Below are positions 43,105-54,366 of a DNA stretch of 64,000 nucleotides, one piece after another. The notes beneath the pieces are model-generated. The model was not told the origin of the DNA. It saw nothing but the letters and a program-made list of their open reading frames with translations, and searched no databases. Position numbers and translations under genes: made by a program. Location of the stretch: the NCBI GenBank assembly GCA_022425485.1, contig JAKMFL010000050.1, positions 23,629 through 87,628 on the forward strand, read 5' to 3'. Source of the stretch: Alphaproteobacteria bacterium. Its GTDB lineage: Bacteria; Pseudomonadota; Alphaproteobacteria; Puniceispirillales; Puniceispirillaceae. How positions within the stretch are numbered: position 1 is the first letter of the stretch; every line of letters starts with the position of its first letter.

Positions 43105-45039
43105 ATGTTTTATCAAGCTATTGTTTTTCTTCCCTTATTGGGAGCCATTGCGGCAGGGCTATTTTCCTTGCGCCAGCAGAACTCAGCGGCGATTGCGGTA
43201 TCTGTTTCCGGTGTTGTTATCTCTTTTATCCTTTCTTTGTTTGCTTTTGCGCATGTTGCGATGGGCGGTAATACCGAAATTGTTAGCGTAGCAAGATGGA
43301 TTAATTCAGGCACCTTTGAGGCTAACTGGCAGCTGCGTTTTGATACGCTGACAGCTGTCATGCTGATTGTTGTTACAGGGGTATCCTCTTGTGTGCATAT
43401 CTATTCGGTTGGCTATATGCATCATGATAAGGCGATAGCCCGTTTCATGGCCTATCTGAGCCTATTTACCTTTGCTATGCTGATGCTGGTTACCGCAGAT
43501 AATCTTGTCCAGCTATTCTTTGGCTGGGAAGGGGTTGGGGTTGCATCCTACCTGCTTATTGGCTTTTGGTATCACAAGGAAAGTGCGCATACGGCCGCTA
43601 TGAAGGCCTTTGTGGTAAACCGGGTTGGTGATTTTGGTTTTGTTCTTGGCATTTTAGCGATTTTCACCCTGACAGGCTCTGTTAGCTTTGATGCGATTTT
43701 TGCCGATACGGCTTCTTATCAAAATGCTGTCATTACCTTTAGCGGAATTAGCCTGCCAGCCCTAGAAGTCGTCTCAATCTTACTATTTATTGGGGCTATG
43801 GGTAAATCTGCTCAGCTTGGCTTGCATACATGGCTACCAGATGCGATGGAGGGGCCAACCCCTGTATCTGCGCTCATTCATGCGGCGACTATGGTGACCG
43901 CTGGCGTCTTTTTGGTTTGCCGGATGTCGCCAATTATCGAATATGCCCCTATAGCCCTTGATGTTATTACCATTGTTGGGGCGTCTACGGCCATTTTTGC
44001 GGCAACCGTGGGGATGACACAATTTGATATCAAGCGGGTCATTGCCTATTCAACCTGCTCTCAATTAGGCTATATGTTTTTTGCGGCGGGTGTTTCTGCC
44101 TATCCAGCCGCGATGTTCCATCTTACCACGCATGCCTTTTTCAAAGCCTTGCTATTTTTAGGCGCAGGGTCGGTTATCCATGCGCTATCGGATGAGCAAG
44201 ATTTACGCAATATGGGCGGCATTTGGCGCAAGGTGCCGGTGACCTATACGATGATGTGGGTTGGCTCGTTGGCGTTAGCAGGCTTTCCTTTCTTTGCCGG
44301 CTTCTATTCCAAGGATATGATTTTAGAAGCGGCCTATGGTGCGCATACTGGCGTCGGCATGATAGCCTTCTGGCTGGGATGTGCAGCAGCGCTTCTTACC
44401 GCTTTTTACAGTTGGCGTTTGCTTATATTGGCGTTCCATGGCCAGCCCCGCGCAAGCGCAGAGGTGATGTCGCATGTGCATGAATCGCCGAACGTGATGA
44501 CGCTGCCGCTAATACCGCTAGCGCTTGGTGCTATATTTGCGGGTTGGGCAGGCTATGAGCTGTTTGTAGGGCATGATATGGCGGCTTTTTGGGGAGATTC
44601 TATCTTTATCCTGCCTTCGCATACAGCGATGGAAGCAGCCCATCATGTACCGCTTTGGGTGAAACTGCTGCCGATTGTGTTGGCGACGAGTGGGGTTTTG
44701 GGGGCGTATATTGCCTATGTGAAAATGCCGCATCTGCCTGCTAAAATTGCCTCTGCTTGCGGCGGGTTTTACGACTTCCTATTCAATAAATGGTATTTTG
44801 ACGAGCTATATGACCGGATTTTTGTGCGTCCAGCCGTACTATTTGGTGGTTGGTTATGGAGGCGCGGCGACAAAGGCACCATTGATTATTTTGGCCCAGA
44901 TGGGTTGTCTGCACTGGTTGGGCGGTTATCGTCCCGTCTGGTGCATATCCAGACTGGTTATGTGTATCATTATGCGTTTGCGATGATGATCGGTGTTGTG
45001 GTTCTGCTGTCTTGGTATTTCAGCGGATTTGGGAGGTAG
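43105..45039 (+). CDS. nuoL: NADH-quinone oxidoreductase subunit L
   Basis: FFGWEGVGVASYLLIGFW, LHTWLPDAMEGPTPVSALIHAATMVTAGV. Confidence 0.97.
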   Translation: MFYQAIVFLPLLGAIAAGLFSLRQQNSAAIAVSVSGVVISFILSLFAFAHVAMGGNTEIVSVARWINSGTFEANWQLRFDTLTAVMLIVVTGVSSCVHIYSVGYMHHDKAIARFMAYLSLFTFAMLMLVTADNLVQLFFGWEGVGVASYLLIGFWYHKESAHTAAMKAFVVNRVGDFGFVLGILAIFTLTGSVSFDAIFADTASYQNAVITFSGISLPALEVVSILLFIGAMGKSAQLGLHTWLPDAMEGPTPVSALIHAATMVTAGVFLVCRMSPIIEYAPIALDVITIVGASTAIFAATVGMTQFDIKRVIAYSTCSQLGYMFFAAGVSAYPAAMFHLTTHAFFKALLFLGAGSVIHALSDEQDLRNMGGIWRKVPVTYTMMWVGSLALAGFPFFAGFYSKDMILEAAYGAHTGVGMIAFWLGCAAALLTAFYSWRLLILAFHGQPRASAEVMSHVHESPNVMTLPLIPLALGAIFAGWAGYELFVGHDMAAFWGDSIFILPSHTAMEAAHHVPLWVKLLPIVLATSGVLGAYIAYVKMPHLPAKIASACGGFYDFLFNKWYFDELYDRIFVRPAVLFGGWLWRRGDKGTIDYFGPDGLSALVGRLSSRLVHIQTGYVYHYAFAMMIGVVVLLSWYFSGFGR

Positions 45040-45043
45040 GGTG

Positions 45044-46549
45044 ATGATTTCTAGCTGGCCTTTACTAAGCGTTGTTACTTTTCTTCCTTTGACCGGTGTG
45101 CTGTTTTTGATGCTCATCCGCGGCAATGAGGAATCTATAGCGGCAAACTCACGTCTTGTTGCGCTATGGGTTTCTGGTTTTACCTTTTTGTTGTCTTTAT
45201 ATCTTTATATTGGCTTTGATCCAGAGATTGTGGGCTATCAGTTTGAAGAGCGTGCAGACTGGATTACGGGTAGCGGCATTTCTTATCATCTAGGGATAGA
45301 TGGGATATCTATGCCGTTTATTCTGCTGGCAACTTTCCTAACCCCCCTATCAATTTTGGCGAGTTGGAAGAGCATTACGCACCGTGCGCGTGATTATATG
45401 ATAGCCTTTCTGGTGCTAGAAGTGATGATGGTTGGCATGTTCGCATCGCTGGATATGCTGATGTTCTATCTGTTCTTCGAAGGCGTCTTGATCCCAATGT
45501 TTATTATCATTGGCGTCTGGGGCGGCGCAGAACGGGTTTATGCGGCCTTTAAATTCTTTTTATACACGCTTCTAGGTTCTGTTTTGATGCTGGTCTGCAT
45601 GTTGGTGATGTATCAAATGGTCGGCACGACCGATATCCCAGCCCTAGCAGCCTTTGCTTTCAGCCCAGAAGTGCAATTCTGGCTTTTCCTAGGCTTTTTT
45701 GCTTCCTTTGCTGTAAAGGTACCGATGTGGCCAGTACATACATGGCTGCCAGATGCGCATGTGCAAGCCCCAACCGCAGGTTCGATGATTTTGGCTGGCG
45801 TATTGCTGAAAATGGGCGGCTACGGATTTTTGCGTTTTTCCTTGCCTATGTTTCCAGACGCGTCTGAATATTTCGCGCCTTTCATCTTCGTATTATCGAT
45901 TATTGCGGTCATTTACACGTCGCTTGTTGCGCTTGCCCAGAGCGATATGAAAAAGCTAATTGCTTACTCGTCTGTTGCGCATATGGGGTTTGTTACCATT
46001 GGTATATTTACGCTGACGGAACAGGGTATTGCAGGCGCAATGTTTCAGATGATATCGCATGGCTTGGTTTCAGCAGCGCTATTTTTCTGTGTTGGCGTTG
46101 TTTATGACCGCCTTCATACACGCGAAATCAGTGCTTATGGCGGCGTTGTGGACGCAATGCCGCGTTATGCTGCGTTTTTCATGTTTATGATGCTAGCTTC
46201 TGTTGGCTTGCCGGGAACATCAGGCTTTGTTGGCGAAATGCTGGTGCTGGTAGGCGCATGGGAGGCCTCGCATTGGGTGGCTATTTTGGCAGCTACGGGT
46301 TTGATTCTCGGGGCGTGTTACATGCTCTGGCTGTATCGCCGCGTCGTGTTTGGACGTGCAGAAAAGCCAGAGGTTTTGGAAATGGCCGCGTTAGATAGGC
46401 GCGAGGTAATGATTTTTGTTCCCTTGACCATATTAGTGCTGTGGTTTGGGATTTATCCCGCTACCTTGCTAGATGTTATGGCCTATACAGTGTCCGATAT
46501 TATGGCGAATGTCGCATCTGATTTGTCTATTCAGACAGTGATGCGCTAA
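45044..46549 (+). CDS. nuoM: NADH-quinone oxidoreductase subunit M
   Basis: VHTWLPDAHVQAPTAGSMILAGVLLKMGGYG. Confidence 0.97.
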   Translation: MISSWPLLSVVTFLPLTGVLFLMLIRGNEESIAANSRLVALWVSGFTFLLSLYLYIGFDPEIVGYQFEERADWITGSGISYHLGIDGISMPFILLATFLTPLSILASWKSITHRARDYMIAFLVLEVMMVGMFASLDMLMFYLFFEGVLIPMFIIIGVWGGAERVYAAFKFFLYTLLGSVLMLVCMLVMYQMVGTTDIPALAAFAFSPEVQFWLFLGFFASFAVKVPMWPVHTWLPDAHVQAPTAGSMILAGVLLKMGGYGFLRFSLPMFPDASEYFAPFIFVLSIIAVIYTSLVALAQSDMKKLIAYSSVAHMGFVTIGIFTLTEQGIAGAMFQMISHGLVSAALFFCVGVVYDRLHTREISAYGGVVDAMPRYAAFFMFMMLASVGLPGTSGFVGEMLVLVGAWEASHWVAILAATGLILGACYMLWLYRRVVFGRAEKPEVLEMAALDRREVMIFVPLTILVLWFGIYPATLLDVMAYTVSDIMANVASDLSIQTVMR

Positions 46550-46564
46550 GGAGTAGTTTTCGAT

Positions 46565-48016
46565 ATGGAATTTTCACAAATAACTATTTCTGCAGCTTTG
46601 CCTGAATTTATTCTGATTTCACTTGCGCTGGTGATGGTATTAATAGCTGCCTTTGCCAAGCAGACAGAAACGGATGGTGAGGGCAGCATCAAACTGGTGC
46701 GCACGCTATCCCTGCTTGGATATTTTGCGGCTTTCCTCGCGCTATTTTCGGTGCCAGATGGACGTATTGTTCTGTTTAATGAGCTGTTTGCGGTAAATGA
46801 TCTGGTTATCTATATGAAGGGGCTTATTTTGGTTGGCGCCTTTTTCGCTAGCTGGCTGGTTAGCGAGCAATGGGGAGAGGGCGTAGACAGGCCTGAATTT
46901 CATCTGCTGGTGCTGATGGCTGTCATTGGCATGCTGTTGATGGTTTCTGCAAATAATCTGATTTCGTTATATATGGCGCTGGAGCTGCAATCCCTGCCGC
47001 TTTATGTGGTTGCGGCTATGCGTACCAGCTCGTTAAAGTCCTCCGAAGCAGGTTTGAAATATTTCCTTTTAGGTGCGCTATCTTCAGGTCTGCTTCTATA
47101 TGGGGCGTCGCTTGTATATGGCTTTTCTGGAAGCACGAATTTTGAGGCGATTGCCAGCAGCCTATCTGGCGGCGCGTCTGTTGGCATGATCGTTGGCATG
47201 GTGTTTTTGCTCTCTGGGCTTGCCTTTAAAATTTCAGCTGCACCGTTTCATATGTGGACGCCAGATGTATATGAAGGCGCGCCAACACCAGTAACGGCAC
47301 TTTTTGCTATTGTTCCAAAAGTTGCTGGCATGACCTTGCTGATGAATGTCACTTATTCAGCCTTTGGGAATATAACCGACCAATGGATGCAAATCTTGAT
47401 TGCGCTTTCCGTAGCGTCCATGATTGTGGGTGCAACTGGGGCTATCATGCAGCAAAATATCAAGCGGATGCTGGCCTATTCTTCTATTGCGCATATGGGT
47501 TACGCGCTGGCAGGTCTGGCAGCAGGCACGTCTGAAGGGGCATCGGCGGTAGTTATTTATATGACCACTTATGTCTTTATGGGCGCGGCCGCTTTTGGCG
47601 TGATTATGACCATGCGCCGCGAAGGCACACCTGTTGAGAAAATCTCTGACCTTGCCGGACTTTCTGCCTCACACCCGCTGCTAGCTGCGGCGATGATGGT
47701 GGTGATGTTTTCCATGGCCGGGATACCGCCGCTAGCGGGCTTCTTTGGCAAATGGTATGTATTTCTAGCAGCGGTTAATGCAGGGCTTATTCCGCTTGCG
47801 GTTATTGGCGTGCTTACCTCGGTTATTGGCGCGTTTTATTATCTTCGGATTATCAGATTGATGTATTTTGAGGATTCAGATGCGCCGCTAGATGATGGTG
47901 CATCTCATCAAAACCGTATGATTTTAATTATTTCTGTCGGGTTTATTTTATTATTCTTCTTCGGTATTGGCACTCTCTCGCAAGAAGCCGTTTCTATTGT
48001 GTCCGTGTATTTTTAA
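46565..48016 (+). CDS. nuoN: NADH-quinone oxidoreductase subunit N
   Basis: ALELQSLPLYVVAAM, FHMWTPDVYEGAPTPVTALF. Confidence 0.97.
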   Translation: MEFSQITISAALPEFILISLALVMVLIAAFAKQTETDGEGSIKLVRTLSLLGYFAAFLALFSVPDGRIVLFNELFAVNDLVIYMKGLILVGAFFASWLVSEQWGEGVDRPEFHLLVLMAVIGMLLMVSANNLISLYMALELQSLPLYVVAAMRTSSLKSSEAGLKYFLLGALSSGLLLYGASLVYGFSGSTNFEAIASSLSGGASVGMIVGMVFLLSGLAFKISAAPFHMWTPDVYEGAPTPVTALFAIVPKVAGMTLLMNVTYSAFGNITDQWMQILIALSVASMIVGATGAIMQQNIKRMLAYSSIAHMGYALAGLAAGTSEGASAVVIYMTTYVFMGAAAFGVIMTMRREGTPVEKISDLAGLSASHPLLAAAMMVVMFSMAGIPPLAGFFGKWYVFLAAVNAGLIPLAVIGVLTSVIGAFYYLRIIRLMYFEDSDAPLDDGASHQNRMILIISVGFILLFFFGIGTLSQEAVSIVSVYF

Positions 48017-48038
48017 TGCAGACCGCATGGCGGCTTAG

Positions 48039-48848
48039 ATGACGGACTTTCCTGATAGGCTTGATGCGGGGCAAAGCGATAAAACGGGGCACCTTCCTGC
48101 GGGCTGGTCGATAGCGTTTTTTGATACAGCGCCATCATCGAACGATTTGGCTCTTTCTGCACTTGCTGAGCAGAAAAATGCGGCAGCTGGGCAGTGTTTT
48201 GTCGTAGGCGAGCAAACGAGGGGGCGCGGCCGCTTGGGGCGACAATGGACATCAAACCCCGGGGACGGGCTATATATGTCTTGCGTGTTATGCCCAGATA
48301 CACCAGCCCATCTTTTGCCTAGCCTGTCTTTTGCCATATCGCTAGCAGTGCATAATATGCTGGCAGAACAGATTAGGGATGACCGGGCCAAGATTAGCCT
48401 GAAATGGCCAAATGACGTGCTGGTAAATGGCGGCAAGATAGCAGGCATTTTGCTAGAGGCAAGTGCTGGCGGCATTGTTGCTGGCTGCGGCATTAATCTG
48501 AAAAATGCGCCAACAGACCCAAGCCAGAAACATCCAGCTGTATCCCTAGATCAATTTAGCGCACAACACGCGCCTGCTTCTGCACGCGCTCTTGCATTCA
48601 GACTTGTTCATCATCTAGCTGAGTGTTATGAGGTGTGGGAGCAAAAAGGTCACCATAAGATCATCGAAAGCTGGCAGCGCTATTGTGCTATGATAGGCGC
48701 GAATGTGCATATACAAACGCCAAAGGGATTGGTTACAGGGCGCTGTACCGGTATTGGCGGCGAAGGCCAGCTTATCCTGCAAGATGAGGCAGGGCAGGAG
48801 ATATCGATTACCGCTGGTGATGTGGAAATCATGAAGGGGCAAGCATGA
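48039..48848 (+). CDS. birA: Biotin-[acetyl-CoA-carboxylase] ligase
   Basis: SSNDLA, GEQTRGRGRLGRQWTS, KWPNDVLV. Confidence 0.93.
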   Translation: MTDFPDRLDAGQSDKTGHLPAGWSIAFFDTAPSSNDLALSALAEQKNAAAGQCFVVGEQTRGRGRLGRQWTSNPGDGLYMSCVLCPDTPAHLLPSLSFAISLAVHNMLAEQIRDDRAKISLKWPNDVLVNGGKIAGILLEASAGGIVAGCGINLKNAPTDPSQKHPAVSLDQFSAQHAPASARALAFRLVHHLAECYEVWEQKGHHKIIESWQRYCAMIGANVHIQTPKGLVTGRCTGIGGEGQLILQDEAGQEISITAGDVEIMKGQA

Positions 48849-49642
48849 TACTGGCCATTGATTGTGGCAATACCAATGTGAGTTTCGCGCTGTATAATGA
48901 CGCTGGAGAAAAACAGGGGAACTGGCGGCTAGAAACGCGCGCGCAACGTCCGGCAGATGACTATGCGGTTGCGCTGTCCCGCCTTCTAGAAGCAGATGGA
49001 TTTAGCCTTGAGGCGGTGACTTTGTGTGCGCTGGCCTCGGTAGTACCCGAAGCAACCCCGCATTTAACAGATTTCTGCGTGCGGCGTATGGGCGTAACCC
49101 CGGTAATCGCAGACCCGGCAAAAGGCGGTTTAGGCTTGCAGGTTCTGATAGATACCCCAGCGCAATTAGGGGCAGATAGGCTGGTAAATGCCTATAGTGT
49201 TGCCTGTACTGGCCAGCTGCCTGCAATTGTTTTGGATTTTGGCACTGCGACCACTTTTGATATTATCCTGCCTTCTCGTGACGCTGGAAGCCTTGCCTGT
49301 TATGATGGCGGCATTATTGCGCCCGGGGTGCATCGCTCGTTAGAGGCGCTGGTGGCGGCGGCGGCAAGATTGCCAGCGGTTACCATAGAAGCATGGCCAG
49401 CCGACCAGCCCGTTATAGGCAAATCTACAGAAACAGCCATGCAGTCTGGTATATTATGGGGGTATGCTAGCCTGATAGAAGGTATGCTAAGCCGAATTGA
49501 GGCGCATTATCAGATGCAAATGCAAGTGGTTGCCACAGGTGGGCTTGCTTATTTGTTTGCGCCCCATATCTCAAAGATAGAAACTATTCGCCCCGATTTG
49601 ACCACTGACGGGCTTTACCAAATGGCCATACGCGCCAAATAG
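48845..49642 (+). CDS. coaX: Type III pantothenate kinase
   Basis: AIDCGNTNVSFALY, LDFGTATTFD, VVATGGLA. Confidence 0.95.
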   Translation: MILAIDCGNTNVSFALYNDAGEKQGNWRLETRAQRPADDYAVALSRLLEADGFSLEAVTLCALASVVPEATPHLTDFCVRRMGVTPVIADPAKGGLGLQVLIDTPAQLGADRLVNAYSVACTGQLPAIVLDFGTATTFDIILPSRDAGSLACYDGGIIAPGVHRSLEALVAAAARLPAVTIEAWPADQPVIGKSTETAMQSGILWGYASLIEGMLSRIEAHYQMQMQVVATGGLAYLFAPHISKIETIRPDLTTDGLYQMAIRAK

Positions 49643-49650
49643 AAAATAAT

Positions 49651-51330
49651 ATGACAAAAATAAACCATGATGATTTAATTTTTCTACCCCTTGGCGGGTC
49701 TGGCGAGATTGGCATGAACGCTAATCTTTATCATTATAAGGGGCGCTGGCTGATGATTGATCTCGGCATCAGCTTTCCAGATGATACGATGCCCGGCGTT
49801 GATGTGGTGCTTCCAGATTTGCGCTTTATCGAAGAGCGTTCAGAAAATCTAGAAGCGATTATCCTTACCCATGCGCATGAAGATCATTTTGGTGCCATTC
49901 CGTATTTGTGGGAGCGTTTGCAGGTGCCCGTTTACGGCACAGCTTTCACCTTGGCCTTGTTGCGGCGCAAGCTGGCTGAAGCGCGGCTAGATGTGCATAT
50001 CCCTATGCATGAAATAGAGTATAATATTGATTATAATTTTGGGCCTTTTTCTGTTGAATTGGTTTCTATGACCCATTCCATTCCTGACCCAGCTGCGCTT
50101 ATCTTGCGCACGCCTGAGGGGGTGGTTTTGCATACTGGGGATTGGAAGTTTGATGCTACCCCTATGCTAGGCGAGGATGCAGACAAGGCGCGGTTACGCG
50201 CTCTGGGTGATGAAGGGGTGATGGCGCTTATTGGCGATTCAACCAACGCCATGGTGCCCGGGCATACCCCATCTGAAGCGGTTGCCTGCGCAGGGTTAAC
50301 AAAGGTAATAGCAGAAGCTGAGAATATGGTGGCTGTCACCTGTTTCGCCAGTAATGTTGCGCGTATTGAGAGCATTATCACTGCCGCAAGCGCGAATAAT
50401 CGCTCTGTTTGTATAGCTGGGCGGGCGCTAAACCGCACTATTTCTGCGGCAAAGGAGGTAGGGTATCTGCGCGATATCCCTGATTTTGTGCCAGAAAGCG
50501 ATGCCAGCCTTATTCCGCGTGAAAATCTAGTGATTATCTGCACAGGCTCGCAAGGCGAGAGCCGGGCAGCCATGGCACGCATTGCCAATGGCATGCATGA
50601 GCAGATAAGCCTAAATGCGGGAGATACGGTTATTTTCTCTTCTCGGAAGATTCCAGGCAATGAGCAGGCTATCGGGCGCGTGCAGGATGCGCTGTTACGC
50701 GGGCGTGTTCATCTGGTCACAGATGAAGAGGCAGATGTTCATGTCTCTGGCCATCCATCACGGGACGAGTTAACAGAGATGTATAGCCTTATCCGTCCCA
50801 AAATCGCTATTCCTGTGCATGGTACAGCGCGGCACCTATTAGCCCACGCAGAATTGGCTGAGAATTGTCAGGTCGCTCAGACATTGATCCCTGAAAATGG
50901 GGATATGATAAAATTTAAGGCTGGAAAAGCAGAGATTGAAGGACAAGCACCAACTGGCCTTTTAACGCATGAGGGCGGCGAGATTGTTGATTTGCAGTCT
51001 GATTTCTTGCGCGTTCGCAGACGGATGCTGTGGAATGGTACAGTCACAATATCTGTCGTTTTATCTGGGGCAGGGCATCTGCTGATGGCGCCGCAAATTA
51101 GCCAATCGGGGCTGTGTTCTGAGCAACAAGAAGTCGATTTTATTGCGGATGCCTCCTTAGCGGTGGAAGATGCGCTAATGGATCATTTTGAGAAATCAAA
51201 AAGGGACAACCGCACCTATGAGCAAATCGTAACCAGTGCGGTTCGAAGTCTAGCTAAACAGCGTTTTCGTCTGCGTCCGACCGTCCATGCCCATATATTG
51301 CAAGCAAGTGATGAGGAATTACGCGCATGA
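49651..51330 (+). CDS. rnj: Ribonuclease J
   Basis: LPLGGSGEIGMN, HAHEDHFGAIPYL metallo-beta-lactamase motif, PVHGTARHLLAHAELA. Confidence 0.94.
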   Translation: MTKINHDDLIFLPLGGSGEIGMNANLYHYKGRWLMIDLGISFPDDTMPGVDVVLPDLRFIEERSENLEAIILTHAHEDHFGAIPYLWERLQVPVYGTAFTLALLRRKLAEARLDVHIPMHEIEYNIDYNFGPFSVELVSMTHSIPDPAALILRTPEGVVLHTGDWKFDATPMLGEDADKARLRALGDEGVMALIGDSTNAMVPGHTPSEAVACAGLTKVIAEAENMVAVTCFASNVARIESIITAASANNRSVCIAGRALNRTISAAKEVGYLRDIPDFVPESDASLIPRENLVIICTGSQGESRAAMARIANGMHEQISLNAGDTVIFSSRKIPGNEQAIGRVQDALLRGRVHLVTDEEADVHVSGHPSRDELTEMYSLIRPKIAIPVHGTARHLLAHAELAENCQVAQTLIPENGDMIKFKAGKAEIEGQAPTGLLTHEGGEIVDLQSDFLRVRRRMLWNGTVTISVVLSGAGHLLMAPQISQSGLCSEQQEVDFIADASLAVEDALMDHFEKSKRDNRTYEQIVTSAVRSLAKQRFRLRPTVHAHILQASDEELRA

Positions 51331-51731
51331 TAGGCTCAATTAATCATATTGCTATTGCGGTGCCAGATATTCGTGCAGCAATGGCGCAGTGGCAGGAACG
51401 AACTGGGGCTGAAATTTCTGATATTCAAACGCTGCCTGAGCATGGGGTGCATGTTGCCTTTATCAAAGCAGAAAACGGCAAGGTAGAATTGCTGGAGCCG
51501 ATTGATGAGCACTCGCCAATTGCTAAGTTTCTGGAAAAGAATGCGGATGGCGGTATGCATCATATCTGTTTTGATGTGGCAGACCTTATCGCTTCCCGCG
51601 ACAAGCTAATCGCAGCAGGGGGGCGTGTTCTGGGCAGTGATGAGCCACGTATTGGTGCGCATGGCAAGCCGGTTATTTTCATACATCCCAAAGACTTAAG
51701 CGGTACGCTTATCGAATTACAGCAGGCCTGA
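51327..51731 (+). CDS. mce: Methylmalonyl-CoA epimerase
   Basis: NHIAIAVPDI, GMHHICFDVAD, GTLIELQQ. Confidence 0.92.
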   Translation: MIGSINHIAIAVPDIRAAMAQWQERTGAEISDIQTLPEHGVHVAFIKAENGKVELLEPIDEHSPIAKFLEKNADGGMHHICFDVADLIASRDKLIAAGGRVLGSDEPRIGAHGKPVIFIHPKDLSGTLIELQQA

Positions 51732-51732
51732 T

Positions 51733-51975
51733 ATGGATATTGTATCTTCCGTTGTTGTTTATATATTACTTTGGTGGTGGGTATTTTTTATGACCCTTCC
51801 TTTCGGAGCAAAACCGTCTGCAGAACTGATACCGGGGCAAGCGCCATCTGCGCCTGACAAACCGCGTATCGTGCGTAAAATGCTGATAACCTCTGGAATT
51901 GCTGCGGTTTTATTTGTTATTGTGCATGCCATTATCACCTCTGGCGTCTTTAGTTTTAGAGAGATGAGTGGATAA
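51733..51975 (+). CDS. DUF1467 family membrane protein
   Basis: WWVFFMTLPFGAKPSAE..PGQAPSAPDKPRIVRKML; expected context after rnj-mce. Confidence 0.85.
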   Translation: MDIVSSVVVYILLWWWVFFMTLPFGAKPSAELIPGQAPSAPDKPRIVRKMLITSGIAAVLFVIVHAIITSGVFSFREMSG

Positions 51976-52079
51976 GGGCTAGATTGGAATAGCGATTTAC
52001 GATTAGGTTAGATGTTGCCGCGCCTCCACCCTAGAGCCTGCTGATAGCGCGTTAATAAAACGAGAGAGACAAGATAGAA

Positions 52080-52526
52080 ATGACAGCCATTTTTTTAGCT
52101 AGTGACCATGCTGGGTGCCAATTAAAGGCAGAAATTGCCGACTATTTGACGCAAGCAGGTCATCAGGTGACAGATTTAGGCGCTGATGGCAGTAGTTCGG
52201 TTGATTATCCTGACTTTGGATATAAGTTAGCTGCATCGCTAGAGGCGGATGCAACCGCACGTGGGATTGCGATTTGTGGCTCAGGCATTGGTATTTCTAT
52301 CGCTGCAAATCGTTTTAGCTGGATACGTGCTGCGCTTGTGCATGACGTAACCAATGCCCGGTTATGCCGCGAGCATAATGATGCAAATGTACTGGCATTA
52401 GGAGAAAGAGTGACAGGCGCAATACAGGCTATAGACTGTGTTCAGGCGTTTTTAGACACGCCTTTTGCCGGCGGCCGCCACCAACGCCGTATTGATAAAT
52501 TGTCTGCCCCGAAGCTGGAAAGCTAA
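52080..52526 (+). CDS. rpiB: Ribose-5-phosphate isomerase B
   Basis: ASDHAG, GSSSVDYPDFG, ICGSGIGISIAANR, HNDANVLALGER. Confidence 0.95.
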   Translation: MTAIFLASDHAGCQLKAEIADYLTQAGHQVTDLGADGSSSVDYPDFGYKLAASLEADATARGIAICGSGIGISIAANRFSWIRAALVHDVTNARLCREHNDANVLALGERVTGAIQAIDCVQAFLDTPFAGGRHQRRIDKLSAPKLES

Positions 52527-52586
52527 AAACCCATAAGTAACGCACTAAATCAACGAAACAGATAGTAGTTTTAAGGAATAAAACCC

Positions 52587-53861
52587 ATGAACAATATGAC
52601 TGATTTCTTTACCACCAATCTAGAACAAAGTGATCCTGAAATTGCTAAGGCTATCCATGATGAGCTTGTACGTCAGCAAGATCAGATTGAGATGATCGCA
52701 TCGGAAAATATTGTTTCATCAGCTGTTCTTGAAGCGCAAGGCTCGGTGCTTACCAATAAATATGCCGAAGGCTATTCTGGACGCCGCTATTATGGAGGGT
52801 GTGAATATGTTGATGTGGTGGAAACCCTAGCTATAGAGCGTGCCAAAGAGCTGTTTAACTGCAACTATGTGAATGTACAGCCGCATTCTGGGGCGCAGGC
52901 AAATCAGGCAGTGTTTCTAGCGTTGCTAAAGCCTGGTGATACCGTGTTGGGCATGTCTCTTGAGGCAGGCGGGCATCTAACCCATGGTGCAGGCCCTAAC
53001 CTGTCTGGAAAATGGTTTAATGCGGTACAATATGGCGTGTCGCGTGAAACGGGCCAAATCGACTATGATGCGCTAGAGGCCCAAGCTGTTGAATGCCAGC
53101 CGCAATTAATTGTGGCCGGAGCATCTGCCTATCCAAGGCAAATTGATTTTGCTGCTTTCCGCCGTATCGCTGACAAGGTGGGGGCATTATTGATGGTTGA
53201 TATGGCACATATCTCTGGTTTGGTGGCTACAGGTCTGCATCCAAGCCCCGTTCCGCATGCGCATATCGTAACCTCTACCACCCATAAAACGCTGCGGGCA
53301 GCGCGTGGGGGTATTATCCTATCTAATGATGAGCAGTTAGGGCGCAAGATTAACTCTGCTGTGTTCCCCGGCTTGCAAGGGGGCCCGCTAATGCATGCTA
53401 TTGCTGGCAAGGCTGTTGCCTTTGGTGAAGCCTTAAAGCCAGAATTTAAAAACTATATAGAAACCGTTGTAAAGAATGCGCAAACACTTGGTGAGGTTCT
53501 GCTAGACAGGGGTCTTGATCTTGTCTCAGGTGGTACAGACACCCATTTGGTTTTGGTTGATTTACGTCCAAAAGGCTTGACGGGGGATATTACCGAAACA
53601 TCGCTAGAGCGGGCTGGTATCACTTGTAATAAAAATGGTGTGCCGTTTGATCCAGAAAAGCCAATGGTTACTTCTGGGGTGCGTCTTGGCACGCCAGCCG
53701 GCACGACCAGAGGCTTCGGGCCAGAGCAATTTGTGCAGATAGGCCATATGATCGGGGACGTTCTAGATGGTCTCGCCTCTAACCGCAATGACAATTCAGA
53801 TATTGAAAACACCGTGCGGGCGAAAGTTAAGGACTTGTGCAGAGCCTATCCGATCTATTAA
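52587..53861 (+). CDS. glyA: Serine hydroxymethyltransferase
   Basis: [39 protein letters not shown]. Confidence 0.97.
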   Translation: MNNMTDFFTTNLEQSDPEIAKAIHDELVRQQDQIEMIASENIVSSAVLEAQGSVLTNKYAEGYSGRRYYGGCEYVDVVETLAIERAKELFNCNYVNVQPHSGAQANQAVFLALLKPGDTVLGMSLEAGGHLTHGAGPNLSGKWFNAVQYGVSRETGQIDYDALEAQAVECQPQLIVAGASAYPRQIDFAAFRRIADKVGALLMVDMAHISGLVATGLHPSPVPHAHIVTSTTHKTLRAARGGIILSNDEQLGRKINSAVFPGLQGGPLMHAIAGKAVAFGEALKPEFKNYIETVVKNAQTLGEVLLDRGLDLVSGGTDTHLVLVDLRPKGLTGDITETSLERAGITCNKNGVPFDPEKPMVTSGVRLGTPAGTTRGFGPEQFVQIGHMIGDVLDGLASNRNDNSDIENTVRAKVKDLCRAYPIY

Positions 53862-53916
53862 TAGTATGAGGGCAACGCCCATACCACAAGATACTGTTAA
53901 AAGGAGTGCCTGAGCA

Positions 53917-54366
53917 ATGTTATGCCCGATTTGCCGTTCTGAAGATACGCAAGTTAAGGATTCGCGCCCTTCAGAGGATGGCACCTCTATTCGCAGGCGC
54001 AGACAATGTGCAGAGTGTGAAGCGCGTTTTACCACTTTTGAGCGGGTACAGTTGCGCGAAATTTCTGTTCTTAAACGGGATGGCCGAAAAGTGCCGTTCA
54101 GCCGCGAGAAGCTAGAGCGGTCTTTCAATATCGCTTTGCGCAAGCGCTCAGTGCATGAAAATGACATGGTAATGGCGATTAATGATATTGTCCGTAAACT
54201 GGAATCAACAGGCGAGGCAGATGTCACATCAGACTATGTTGGCTCGCTGGTGATGAAAGCCCTTTTGTCTTTGGATAAGGTTGGCTATATCCGTTACGCC
54301 TCAGTCTATAAGAATTTTGAGGATGCCAGCGATTTCGAAGATTTCGTCAATGATCTCAGACCTTAA
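53917..54366 (+). CDS. nrdR: Transcriptional repressor NrdR
   Basis: MLCPICRSEDTQVKDSRPSEDGTSIRRRRQCAECEARFTTFERV. Confidence 0.97.
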   Translation: MLCPICRSEDTQVKDSRPSEDGTSIRRRRQCAECEARFTTFERVQLREISVLKRDGRKVPFSREKLERSFNIALRKRSVHENDMVMAINDIVRKLESTGEADVTSDYVGSLVMKALLSLDKVGYIRYASVYKNFEDASDFEDFVNDLRP